Source of the DNA: Brevundimonas sp. Root1279
GTDB taxonomy: Bacteria > Pseudomonadota > Alphaproteobacteria > Caulobacterales > Caulobacteraceae
Assembly (NCBI RefSeq): GCF_001425945.1
Contig: NZ_LMEB01000004.1
Span: 234,537 to 298,536, forward strand
DNA: 64,000 nt
Reading direction: 5' to 3'
Under the pieces are notes generated by a model. That model worked only from the letters and a program-made list of their open reading frames with translations, did not search any database and was not told where the DNA came from. The stretch's first letter is position 1, and the number at the start of each line of letters is the position of its first letter. Shown here in pieces: positions 38,772 through 46,012 of this stretch. Position numbers and translations under genes: made by a program.

Positions 38772-38993
38772 CTAGTCGCCAGAGTCCGGTCCGCCGTGAA
38801 TTTCAGCGGACTTTCCGGACATATCGGACTCTGTCCCCAGATCGAAAGGCTCGGCGTCCGGGTGATCGGCCATGGAGCGCCGAATTCCGGCGCGCAGGGG
38901 TTCGGCCCGACTGAAGGGACGGACGTCGACGTGGACCGGGTCTCTCGAGAGAAGCGCATCGCGGTCGGCGACACCTGCGAGAGCCGCCCCCAC
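38772..38993 (-). CDS. Possible small protein upstream of parC
   Basis: 73 residues from GTG 38993, with a G-rich upstream sequence. Composition is plausible for a soluble protein (DRDALLSRDPVHVDVRPFSR, then HPDAEPFDLGTESDMSGK) and third codon positions are mostly G/C. No family is recognised. It fills the 284-base space between recO and parC on the same strand. It could equally be noncoding leader sequence for parC. Confidence 0.35.
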   Translation of the reverse strand: MGAALAGVADRDALLSRDPVHVDVRPFSRAEPLRAGIRRSMADHPDAEPFDLGTESDMSGKSAEIHGGPDSGD

Positions 38994-39023
38994 CTCTAGG
39001 CAGTTCGACGCCTTCGCCCGCGG

Positions 39024-39755
39024 CTAGAGCCGTCCAGCCTCCCGCAGCTTGTCGATCATCCAGACCCGCGCCGGCGGCAGCGGCCGGTCCAGCGGATGGA
39101 AGACAAACTGCTCAAGGAAGTGGCCGGTCAGGTCGAAGCCGGCCCCGATGTCCCCCTCGCCTACGCCCGCCTGGGCCCCCAGCATGAAGGGCGGCAGTTT
39201 CAGCAACTTGTCGGCGTAGGGTCGCCCGGCCTCTCGGCTGACGGCGCGACCGGTGCGCGGGCTGACCCAGCAGAGATCGTCGGTCGAGCCGGTGGCGGCG
39301 CATCGGCTCAGATCGAGGCCGAAGCCCAGGTCCTCCAGCAGTCCCGCCTCGAATCGCACGAACACCGCCGGCCACACGTCCGGGATGGCGAAGGCGCTCA
39401 TCATCGCCTCGAAGGCCAGAAAGGCGCCCGGGTGCGGCTCCCGCTCCGGCAGGGCGCCCTGGGCCACAGCGGCGGCGGCGGCCAGGCCGGTCAAGGCCAG
39501 TGGGTCATCGAACAGGGCGCTGGGCCCCTCCCCCATCGGCTCCAGCTTCGCGGACCCCAGATGATCCGACGTTCGCGCCCGATACTCGACCGCCACCCGC
39601 GCGCCCGCCTGCAGGAAGGGCTTCATCTTCCGCGACGCCCCGCCGGCGACATAGGCCGCCCGCCGGCCGTGCGCCTCCGTCAGCAGTTCGACAATGACGC
39701 CGGTGTCGCCATGGGCGCGGGCGGCCAGCACGAAGGCGTCGTCGGAGAAATCCAT
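39024..39755 (-). CDS. recO: DNA repair protein RecO
   Basis: 243 residues. The N-terminal OB-fold opens DDAFVLAARAHGDTGVIVELLTEAHGRRAAYVAGGASRK, typical of RecO; the helical C-terminal part has FVRFEAGLLEDLGFGLDLSRCAATG. RecO loads RecA on single-stranded DNA coated with SSB. In related genomes recO commonly follows era; here accessory genes are placed between them. Upstream is 176 bases divergent from a membrane-protein gene with an AT-rich segment. Confidence 0.95.
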   Translation of the reverse strand: MDFSDDAFVLAARAHGDTGVIVELLTEAHGRRAAYVAGGASRKMKPFLQAGARVAVEYRARTSDHLGSAKLEPMGEGPSALFDDPLALTGLAAAAAVAQGALPEREPHPGAFLAFEAMMSAFAIPDVWPAVFVRFEAGLLEDLGFGLDLSRCAATGSTDDLCWVSPRTGRAVSREAGRPYADKLLKLPPFMLGAQAGVGEGDIGAGFDLTGHFLEQFVFHPLDRPLPPARVWMIDKLREAGRL

Positions 39756-39931
39756 GGCCCAGACCTAGCCATCCCCCGTCGCCCACGCCAGCGCCTTGCC
39801 GCTCCCCAACCTCTACGTTAACTTTCGTTTGCATTCGCGTATCGCGCCGGGGGGCGTCCAGTGTCTGTCATTTCGGTCTCCCGCTCGTCCGCGCGTCCGC
39901 ACACGCGCACCTGAGCCGTCGAGAAAGACCC

Positions 39932-40891
39932 ATGGACAAGTTCACCACTCGCCGTCGCGCCACCTGGCAGTCCCAGCTCCCAATCTGGCCGTTCGTCTTT
40001 GCGGCCGTCGTCCTCGCCGCCGCCATCGGCTATTTCGTCGGACCGTACGCCAGCGGAGTTCTGCTCGGCGACGGGACCTCGGGCGGACGGGCCATGGTCT
40101 GGGTGAAGACCGCGTCCAATATCCTCATCCCCGCCCTGCTGGTCGGCGTGACCCTGGGCATGGTCCTCAACACGACCATCCTGGCGCCTGGCGGGCGTCA
40201 TGGGGCCATGACCTGGACCTCCATTCTGGTCGCCGTCTGCGCCCTGGCCATCGCCCCGATGGCCGTGGCCCGAGGCGTGGAGGCCGACCGCCTCGGCTAC
40301 GAGCTGCGTCTGCGCGACTCGCTCAACCGCTCGCGCATCGCCGCCCGAAAGGCCGAGAACGACTACGCTCGCCGCATGTACATGCTGCTCAGCAACCAGG
40401 GCGTCGACACCTACACCCTCTCCCGCCCCGGAGGCGTCGAGCAGGCGCGCAAGGTCATCGATGGCCAGAAGGACCTGCTGGCCACCGCCCGCGCCGACTA
40501 CGACAAGGGCCAGGATGAGGCGCGGGCATTCTTCGCCAAGTCGATCGTCGGCGAAGCCGATCGCGAGGCCGTTCTGGTCCGCTTCGACACGACCCGGGTC
40601 GAACGCAAGGCGCTGATGGACAAGGTCTTCAGCTTGCAGGAGCGGATGATCACCCTGCACGAGCAAGAACTGGACGTTCTGCTGGCCAACCGCGGGCAAT
40701 GGCGGCCGACCTACGGCGGCGCGACGGTGAACAGCTCCGCCCTGCTGAATCGCCTCAAAGCCATGCAGCGGGAACGCAACGCGGCCGTCGTGGAGCATGA
40801 CAAGGTCTACGCCGAGATCCGCCAGCTCGATGCGCGCACCGAAGCCGGCATCGACCGCATCATCTTCGACGCCGCCGAACGGGGACGCTGA
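39932..40891 (+). CDS. Membrane protein with long C-terminal coiled coil, unknown
   Basis: 319 residues, ATG 39932. Three transmembrane segments: about 16-37, 56-80 and 90-114. From about 120 to the end it is a charged, mostly helical region with many Arg/Glu heptads (RSRIAARKAENDYARRMYMLL; KALMDKVFSLQERMITLHEQELDVLL). No family recognised. The topology would put the coiled coil on one face of the inner membrane. It has no co-directional neighbour within 600 bases and looks like an accessory gene next to recO. Confidence 0.72.
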   Translation: MDKFTTRRRATWQSQLPIWPFVFAAVVLAAAIGYFVGPYASGVLLGDGTSGGRAMVWVKTASNILIPALLVGVTLGMVLNTTILAPGGRHGAMTWTSILVAVCALAIAPMAVARGVEADRLGYELRLRDSLNRSRIAARKAENDYARRMYMLLSNQGVDTYTLSRPGGVEQARKVIDGQKDLLATARADYDKGQDEARAFFAKSIVGEADREAVLVRFDTTRVERKALMDKVFSLQERMITLHEQELDVLLANRGQWRPTYGGATVNSSALLNRLKAMQRERNAAVVEHDKVYAEIRQLDARTEAGIDRIIFDAAERGR

Positions 40892-40903
40892 ACAAGCGGG
40901 GCG

Positions 40904-41368
40904 TCACTCGCCGCGGATCGCCTCGACCACGGCCTTTGACCGCTCGTTCGGCACGGCGAAGCTGAGCACGTACTGCTCGATCTTCCAGCCGTCCGCGGTG
41001 CGGCGCAGCACGCCCGAGCCGCGCGTCCGGCCGTAGCCCTCGTTGTCCAGGTCCTCGTCGAACCAGGCGATGCAGCGGCATTCGACCGGCGCGATGGTGA
41101 TCACCCGGTCGCGCGCCGGATAGCTCCAGCCCCGTCCGCGCGCGAAGAACGGCTCCGCGAAGGCGCGAAACTCCGCCATCGACCAACGCTCCGTCGCATC
41201 GGTGCCGATGAAGCGCGCGTCGGGGGTGAACAGGGCGAAATAGGCCGCTCCGTCCGCCGCGCTCGAGGCCGCGTTCATCTGGTCGAGGACGGCCGCCACC
41301 TCGGCTTCGGCCGGATCGGGCGCGCTCTGCAGCGCCAGGGCGGCGACGGCGGTCAGCAGCAGGCTCAT
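40904..41368 (-). CDS. Exported NTF2/SnoaL-like protein
   Basis: 154 residues from ATG 41368 with GAGGAG at 6 bases. It has a short hydrophobic N-terminus (MSLLLTAVAALALQSA) that may be a signal peptide, then the NTF2-like cone fold: EVAAVLDQMNAASSAADGAAYFALFTPDARFIGTD and DRVITIAPVECRCIAWFDED. Such domains bind small molecules or are enzymes such as ketosteroid isomerase; no catalytic set is identifiable. Divergent from the ArsR operon over 141 bases. Confidence 0.8.
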   Translation of the reverse strand: MSLLLTAVAALALQSAPDPAEAEVAAVLDQMNAASSAADGAAYFALFTPDARFIGTDATERWSMAEFRAFAEPFFARGRGWSYPARDRVITIAPVECRCIAWFDEDLDNEGYGRTRGSGVLRRTADGWKIEQYVLSFAVPNERSKAVVEAIRGE

Positions 41369-41440
41369 CTCGAACTCCTCGTTTCCAGCCACGCTAGAGC
41401 GGACAGCGCCGACTGGGAACAATGTCGGCTGAGAGCCTAT

Positions 41441-41456
41441 TTAACCGAACGGTTGA
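41441..41456. promoter_or_regulatory. Operator 1 of the ArsR operon (with overlapping -35)
   Basis: TTAACCG-AA-CGGTTGA is a 7+2+7 palindrome with one mismatch. Its right end overlaps TTGACA (41453-41458), a consensus -35 element. This fits repression by the adjacent ArsR-family regulator. Confidence 0.55.
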
Positions 41457-41476
41457 CAACTCCCGCGATCCGGAGC

Positions 41477-41496
41477 ATTTAACTTCTCAGTTAGAT
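41477..41496. promoter_or_regulatory. Operator 2 of the ArsR operon
   Basis: ATTTAACT-TCTC-AGTTAGAT is an 8+4+8 palindrome with one mismatch, 18 bases after the -35 element and 13 bases before the arsR start codon. It covers the expected -10 region (CATTTA, 41476-41481). Confidence 0.55.
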
Positions 41497-41509
41497 ACGA
41501 AGCATCCCG

Positions 41510-41857
41510 ATGCAGACCGATCCCCTCTCCGCCAAATTCGCCGCCCTGGCCGACCCGACCCGTCGGGCGATCCTGGCCCGGCTGTGCGAAGGCGAGGCCA
41601 GCGTCAACGACCTGGCCGAGCCCTTCGACATGAGCCTCCCTGCCGTGTCGAAACACCTCAAGGTGCTGGAGAAGGCCGGGCTGATCAGCCGCGGCCGCGA
41701 GGCCCAGTGGCGGCCCGCCCGCCTGGAGCCGATGGCCCTCAAGAGCGTCGCCGAGTGGCTGGAGCACTACCGCCGCTATTGGGACGCCAGCTTCGATCGT
41801 CTCGACGCCTATTTGAAGAAGATCCAGAAGGGAGACCCCCGTGACCCACGAAACTGA
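41510..41857 (+). CDS. ArsR-family transcriptional regulator
   Basis: 115 residues, ATG 41510. The winged helix is clear: FAALADPTRRAILARLCEGEASVNDLAEPFDMSLPAVSKHLKVLEKAGLISRGREAQWR. No metal-binding cysteines are seen, so it belongs with the ArsR proteins paired with SRPBCC (AHSA1) partners rather than metal sensors. It overlaps the next gene by 17 bases and heads an eight-gene operon. The two palindromes upstream suggest autoregulation. The ligand is unknown. Confidence 0.93.
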   Translation: MQTDPLSAKFAALADPTRRAILARLCEGEASVNDLAEPFDMSLPAVSKHLKVLEKAGLISRGREAQWRPARLEPMALKSVAEWLEHYRRYWDASFDRLDAYLKKIQKGDPRDPRN

Positions 41858-42344
41858 GAGCAACCCCTGCAACACCGATGGCGTCGCGCACGAGCATTCG
41901 CTGACCCTGCGCCGCACCATCGACGCCTCCCCGGAACAAATCTGGAAGGCCTGGATGACGCCCGAACTGCTGCAGCAGTGGTTCGCCCCGCGCCCGTGGC
42001 GCATCTCCGACGTGCAGGTCGACCCCCGTCCCGGCGGCGTGTTCAACTTCGTCATGCACGGCCCCGACGGCGAGCGCTTCCCGAACAGCGGCGTCTTCCT
42101 GGAGGCGATCCCGAACCGCCGCTGGATCACGACCGACGCCTTCACGCCGGACTGGAAACCGGCGGGCCAGCCGTTCATGGTGGCGACCGTCGAACTGACG
42201 CCCACCGACGACGGCAAGACCCAATACGTCGCCACTGCCCGTCACTGGAACGCGGAGACTATGAAGCAGCACGAAGCCATGGGCTTCCACGAGGGCTGGG
42301 GCACGTGCGCCGACCAGCTCGCGGAGTTGCTGAAGACCCACTGA
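41841..42344 (+). CDS. SRPBCC (AHSA1-type) protein 1
   Basis: 167 residues, GTG 41841, overlapping arsR by 17 bases. Helix-grip features: LRRTIDASPEQIWKAWMTPELLQQWFAPRPWRISDVQVDPRPGG and FHEGWGTCADQLAELLK. The fold has a deep hydrophobic cavity. Pairing with ArsR is common, and the protein may present the inducer or act on it, which is inference. Related in pattern to the two other SRPBCC proteins of this operon. Confidence 0.9.
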   Translation: MTHETESNPCNTDGVAHEHSLTLRRTIDASPEQIWKAWMTPELLQQWFAPRPWRISDVQVDPRPGGVFNFVMHGPDGERFPNSGVFLEAIPNRRWITTDAFTPDWKPAGQPFMVATVELTPTDDGKTQYVATARHWNAETMKQHEAMGFHEGWGTCADQLAELLKTH

Positions 42345-42387
42345 CCCCCTCCCCGACCGCCGACCGGATCCCGCCGAGAGCCCGCGC

Positions 42388-42870
42388 ATGACCCTCGCTG
42401 AAGACCTCGCCAGCCGACCGACTCTGCACATGCAGCGCATCTTCGACGCGCCGCGCGCGCTGGTCTGGCGGGCCTGGACGACGCCCGAGGCGATGGTTCT
42501 GTGGCTGGGTCCGGTCGAGTGGCCGGCGGTCAGCGTGAAGCAGGACCTGCGTGTCGGGGGCGAGTGGCGCGCCTGCTTGCGGTCGCCGGACACCGGCCAG
42601 GACCTGTGGCAAGGCGGGGTCTATCGCGAGATCGTCCCGCCCGAGCGGCTCGTTTTCACCTTCAAATGGGACGAGAGCCACGAGGACGGGCCTCCGGTCG
42701 ACACCCTAGTCACCCTGACCCTGACCGAGACCCACGACGGCCAGACCCGCATGGACTTCGTCCACGAGGGCCTGAAGTCCGAACAGAGCCTGACGGGCCA
42801 CCGCCACGGCTGGAACAGCACCGCGGACCGCCTCGAGGCTTGGCTGGCCACCAACAAGAACGAGACCTGA
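42388..42870 (+). CDS. SRPBCC (AHSA1-type) protein 2
   Basis: 160 residues, 43 bases after the first SRPBCC gene. MQRIFDAPRALVWRAWTTPEAMVLWLGPVEWPAVSVKQDLRVGG and GHRHGWNSTADRLEAWLA show the same helix-grip family. The sequence is clearly different from SRPBCC 1 and 3 apart from the core pattern, so the three genes are not recent copies. Ligand unknown. Confidence 0.9.
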   Translation: MTLAEDLASRPTLHMQRIFDAPRALVWRAWTTPEAMVLWLGPVEWPAVSVKQDLRVGGEWRACLRSPDTGQDLWQGGVYREIVPPERLVFTFKWDESHEDGPPVDTLVTLTLTETHDGQTRMDFVHEGLKSEQSLTGHRHGWNSTADRLEAWLATNKNET

Positions 42871-42893
42871 CGAAAAACGAAGAGGAGACGACC

Positions 42894-43334
42894 ATGCAGA
42901 TCGTGACCAGCCTGAGTTTCCAGGGCCAGTGCCGCCAAGCGTTCGAATTCTACGCCAAGGTCCTCGGCGGCGAGATCACATCGGCCTTCCCCTACGGCGA
43001 GGGTCCGCCCGACATGCCCGTCGGCCCGCAGTACAAGGACTGGCTGATGCACGCCTGGCTGCAGGTCGGCGACCAGGCCATCATGGGCGCCGACATGGAT
43101 GTCGACTGGGCTCCGAACGTCGACAAGCCCAAGAACGGCTTCGACGTCACCCTGCATACCAAGGACGCGACCGAGGCCAGGCGCTGGTTCGAGGAACTGT
43201 CCGAAGGCGGCAAGGTCGTGATGGCCTTCTCCGAGACCTTCTGGTCGCCGGGCTACGGCAACCTCATCGACAAGTTCGGCGTGCCGTGGATGGTCAACAC
43301 CATCCCCGCCGAAGGCTGGCAGCCCAAGGGCTGA
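42894..43334 (+). CDS. VOC-family protein, PhnB/glyoxalase type
   Basis: 146 residues, ATG 42894 with GGAG at 6 bases. The sequence SLSFQGQCRQAFEFYAKVLGGEITSAFPYGEGPPD followed by HAWLQVGDQAIMGADM and FWSPGYGNLIDKFGVPWMVN is typical of PhnB-like VOC proteins. Members of this superfamily act on or bind small electrophiles, antibiotics or metals. No strong glyoxalase metal site is visible. Located in the middle of the operon. Confidence 0.9.
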   Translation: MQIVTSLSFQGQCRQAFEFYAKVLGGEITSAFPYGEGPPDMPVGPQYKDWLMHAWLQVGDQAIMGADMDVDWAPNVDKPKNGFDVTLHTKDATEARRWFEELSEGGKVVMAFSETFWSPGYGNLIDKFGVPWMVNTIPAEGWQPKG

Positions 43335-43391
43335 TCCGGAGCGGACGGCCGCCCCGCCGCCCTCTTTTTTCCCTGACCGATGGAGCCGCGC

Positions 43392-43880
43392 ATGACCATC
43401 GCCGCGTCGATCCCTGCCGAGCTGATCAAACTAACCATCGTGCGCGAGTTCGATGCGCCCCGCGCCTTGGTCTGGAAGATGTGGACCGACCCGGCCCACG
43501 TCGCCGTCTGGTGGGCGCCCGAGCACTTCACCACGCCGGTGGTGCAGATGGACGTCCGCCCGGGCGGCGCCATCCACATGGTCATGCGCGGCCCAGGCGG
43601 CGAGGACCATCCCTTCGACGGCCGGTTCATCGCTTTGGACGAGCCCGAGCGCCTGGTCACCCGCACCTGGGTCAATCACCCGGACGGCTCAATCTGGTTC
43701 GAGGTCGAACAGACCATCACCTTCGAGGAGGTCGAGGGCCGCACCATTCAGCGGCTCGACGCCGTGGTCCTCTCCGCCGACGAGACCGCGATCGGGCCGC
43801 TCAGCGGGATGAAGGCAGGCTGGACCGGCAGCCTGAACAAGCTCGAAGCCCGCATCATGTCTGTCCGCGGCGGCGACTGA
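43392..43880 (+). CDS. SRPBCC (AHSA1-type) protein 3
   Basis: 162 residues from ATG 43392, preceded by GGAG at 6 bases; an ATG 12 bases upstream has no such site. TIVREFDAPRALVWKMWTDPAHVAVWWAPEHFTTPVVQMDVRPGG and GPLSGMKAGWTGSLNKLEARI are AHSA1-type. It is followed after 1 base by the DUF1801 gene. Confidence 0.9.
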   Translation: MTIAASIPAELIKLTIVREFDAPRALVWKMWTDPAHVAVWWAPEHFTTPVVQMDVRPGGAIHMVMRGPGGEDHPFDGRFIALDEPERLVTRTWVNHPDGSIWFEVEQTITFEEVEGRTIQRLDAVVLSADETAIGPLSGMKAGWTGSLNKLEARIMSVRGGD

Positions 43881-43881
43881 C

Positions 43882-44262
43882 ATGCGCAAGACCGTCCCAG
43901 CCCCCAGCCCCGACGCCTACGTCGCCGCGCTGGACGGATGGCGACGGGACCTCGTGGAGCACCTGCGCGCCGGCGTCCGCTCGGCGGGCGACGCTGACGA
44001 AGTGATCAAATGGGGCCACATCGTCTACCTGGCGAACGGCCCCGCCATGCTCATCCGCGCCGAGGACGAACGCGTGCTGTTCGGCTTCTGGCGCGGCCGG
44101 CGGCTTCGCGACATCGAGCCCCGGCTCAAGCCCGGCGGCAAGTACGAGATGGCCACCCTCGACCTGCGCGAGGGCGACGACCTCGACGCCGCCATCATCA
44201 CCAACCTCACCCGCGAGGCCCTGCGGCTAAACGCGGACTTGGGCCGCCCCGACCGCCCCTGA
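43882..44262 (+). CDS. DUF1801 protein
   Basis: 126 residues. Fits DUF1801: PDAYVAALDGWRRDLVEHLRAGVRSAGDADEVIKWGHIVYLANGPAMLI followed by VLFGFWRGRRL. No catalytic motif; the family is uncharacterised and often found beside AHSA1 and VOC genes. It begins 1 base after SRPBCC 3 ends. Confidence 0.85.
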   Translation: MRKTVPAPSPDAYVAALDGWRRDLVEHLRAGVRSAGDADEVIKWGHIVYLANGPAMLIRAEDERVLFGFWRGRRLRDIEPRLKPGGKYEMATLDLREGDDLDAAIITNLTREALRLNADLGRPDRP

Positions 44263-44275
44263 AGGAGAAGCGCTT

Positions 44276-45226
44276 ATGAATCCGCTCCCTCCGATCGTCA
44301 TTCTCGGCGCAGTCGCCTTGCTGGCGAGCCCCGCCGCCGCCCAGACAGCCGAGACCAAGCCCGCCTCGGACGCACCGGCGGTCACCGCCTCGCCCAAGGC
44401 GCCGCGCGATGCTTCCGCCTCGGTCGAGGGCGGCGAGGTCCGCTATTTCGTCCACGGCGACCTGACCTCCGGCAAGACGCCGGTGCTGGTGCTGCACGGC
44501 GCCTTCATGTCGTCGGACGCGATGAACCCGTTGACCGAACTGATCACCGACCGTCCGCTGATCGTGATCGACCAGCGCGGCCATGGGCGCACCGGCGACC
44601 TGCCTGGCCCAATCACCTATCAGACCCTGGCTGACGACGCCGCGGCCGTGCTGGCGGACGCCGGAGTCCCGCAGGCCGATGTCGTCGGCTATTCGATGGG
44701 CGCGGGCGCGGCCCTGCAGCTGGCGCTCCGTCACCCGGAGCGGGTGAAGCACCTTGTTCTGGCCTCGGTCAGCTTCAATGAAGCGGGCAACCTACCGGGC
44801 TTCTCCGAGATGATGGACCAGATCACTCCGCAGGTGTTCGCCGGCTCGGTCATGGAGGCGGAGTTCAAGCGGCTGGCGCCGGACCCGGACGCCTTCCCCT
44901 CGGTGGTCAACAAGATCAAGGTCATGGACCGCGGCCAGGACTGGCCGGCGGAGCAGATTCGCGCCCTCACCTCGCCCACCTTCATCATCATCGGCGACCA
45001 CGACATCGTGCGGCCCGAACACGCCGTGGAGCTGTACCGGCTGCGCGGCGGCGGAGACACGGCGCGGGCGTCCCAGCCGTTCCTTATGGAACCGCCTCCA
45101 GCGCGCCTCGCCATCCTGCCGAGCAGTTCGCACGTCGAGGTCTTCGGCGATCCGGGCCTGCTGGCGGCGATGATCCTGCCGTTCCTAGACGACCAGACCC
45201 GTCCCCCGCCCCCGGGCTTCTTCTGA
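44276..45226 (+). CDS. Exported alpha/beta hydrolase
   Basis: 316 residues, ATG 44276 with AAGGAG upstream. A signal peptide ends near ASPAAAQ (residue 23). The hydrolase domain has VLHGAFMSS (oxyanion region), nucleophile S140 in GYSMGAG, Asp in IIGDHDIVRPEH and His in SSSHVEVFG. It would act in the periplasm on an ester or similar bond; the substrate is unknown. It is part of the ArsR operon, 13 bases after DUF1801. Confidence 0.88.
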   Translation: MNPLPPIVILGAVALLASPAAAQTAETKPASDAPAVTASPKAPRDASASVEGGEVRYFVHGDLTSGKTPVLVLHGAFMSSDAMNPLTELITDRPLIVIDQRGHGRTGDLPGPITYQTLADDAAAVLADAGVPQADVVGYSMGAGAALQLALRHPERVKHLVLASVSFNEAGNLPGFSEMMDQITPQVFAGSVMEAEFKRLAPDPDAFPSVVNKIKVMDRGQDWPAEQIRALTSPTFIIIGDHDIVRPEHAVELYRLRGGGDTARASQPFLMEPPPARLAILPSSSHVEVFGDPGLLAAMILPFLDDQTRPPPPGFF

Positions 45227-45250
45227 TCCGTACGCCAAGGAGATATCGAA

Positions 45251-45910
45251 ATGCGCACCGTGACCGCAGCCGTCTTCGTCTCGCTCGACGGCGTCATGCA
45301 GGCCCCCGGCGGCCCCGAAGAAGATCCCACCGCCCGCTTCGACTACGGCGGCTGGGTCTGGCCCTGGTTCGACGAGAAGGGCGGCGAACTGATGGATCGG
45401 GCCATGGGCGAGCGCTACGACCTGCTGCTGGGCCGCAAGACCTACGAGATCTTCGCCGCCTACTGGCCGCAGCGGGACGATGACATCGCCCGCAAGTTCA
45501 ACGCCTGCACCAAATACGTGGCCGCCGGAGCGGACGAACCGCTTTCCTGGGTCAGATCCGTCCGGCTCGAGGGCGATGTCGCTGACGCGGTGGCGGGGCT
45601 GAAGCAGGAGGATGGCCCGCCCTTGCTGATCCAGGGCAGCAGCGAGGTCGTGCACGCCCTGCTGGCGCGCGGGCTGATCGACCGCCTGACCCTGCTGACC
45701 TTCCCGATCGTGCTCGGTCGCGGCAAGCGCTTCTTCGACGAGGCCGCCCAGCCACGGGCCTTCAGCCTGATCGACAGCACACGCACCGCCTCCGGGGTGG
45801 TGGTCAGCGAATACCGCCTGGGCGGCGAGGTGCCGACCGGCACGTTCGAGGACGGCCCGCCCTCCCCGGCCGAACTGGAACGCCGCGCCCGGATGTCCCG
45901 CGAGGGCTAG
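45251..45910 (+). CDS. RibD C-terminal/dihydrofolate-reductase-like protein
   Basis: 219 residues, ATG 45251 with a strong AAGGAG. TAAVFVSLDGVMQAPGGPEEDP at the N-terminus, LLLGRKTYEIFAAYWP and LLIQGSSEVVHALLARGLIDRLTLLTFPIVLGRGKRFF are characteristic of the RibD-C-like DHFR-fold reductases, which use NADPH. It is the last gene of the operon, 24 bases after the hydrolase. Substrate unknown. Confidence 0.88.
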   Translation: MRTVTAAVFVSLDGVMQAPGGPEEDPTARFDYGGWVWPWFDEKGGELMDRAMGERYDLLLGRKTYEIFAAYWPQRDDDIARKFNACTKYVAAGADEPLSWVRSVRLEGDVADAVAGLKQEDGPPLLIQGSSEVVHALLARGLIDRLTLLTFPIVLGRGKRFFDEAAQPRAFSLIDSTRTASGVVVSEYRLGGEVPTGTFEDGPPSPAELERRARMSREG

Positions 45911-46012
45911 CGACTCTGTCGCGGATGTAGCGGCAGTCGCGGCCTGTCGCCGGTGACTCGCGATTTGTAGCGCTTATCGTCGGTTTTCGATGTCGAGCAT
46001 ATAGCGCCCGAT

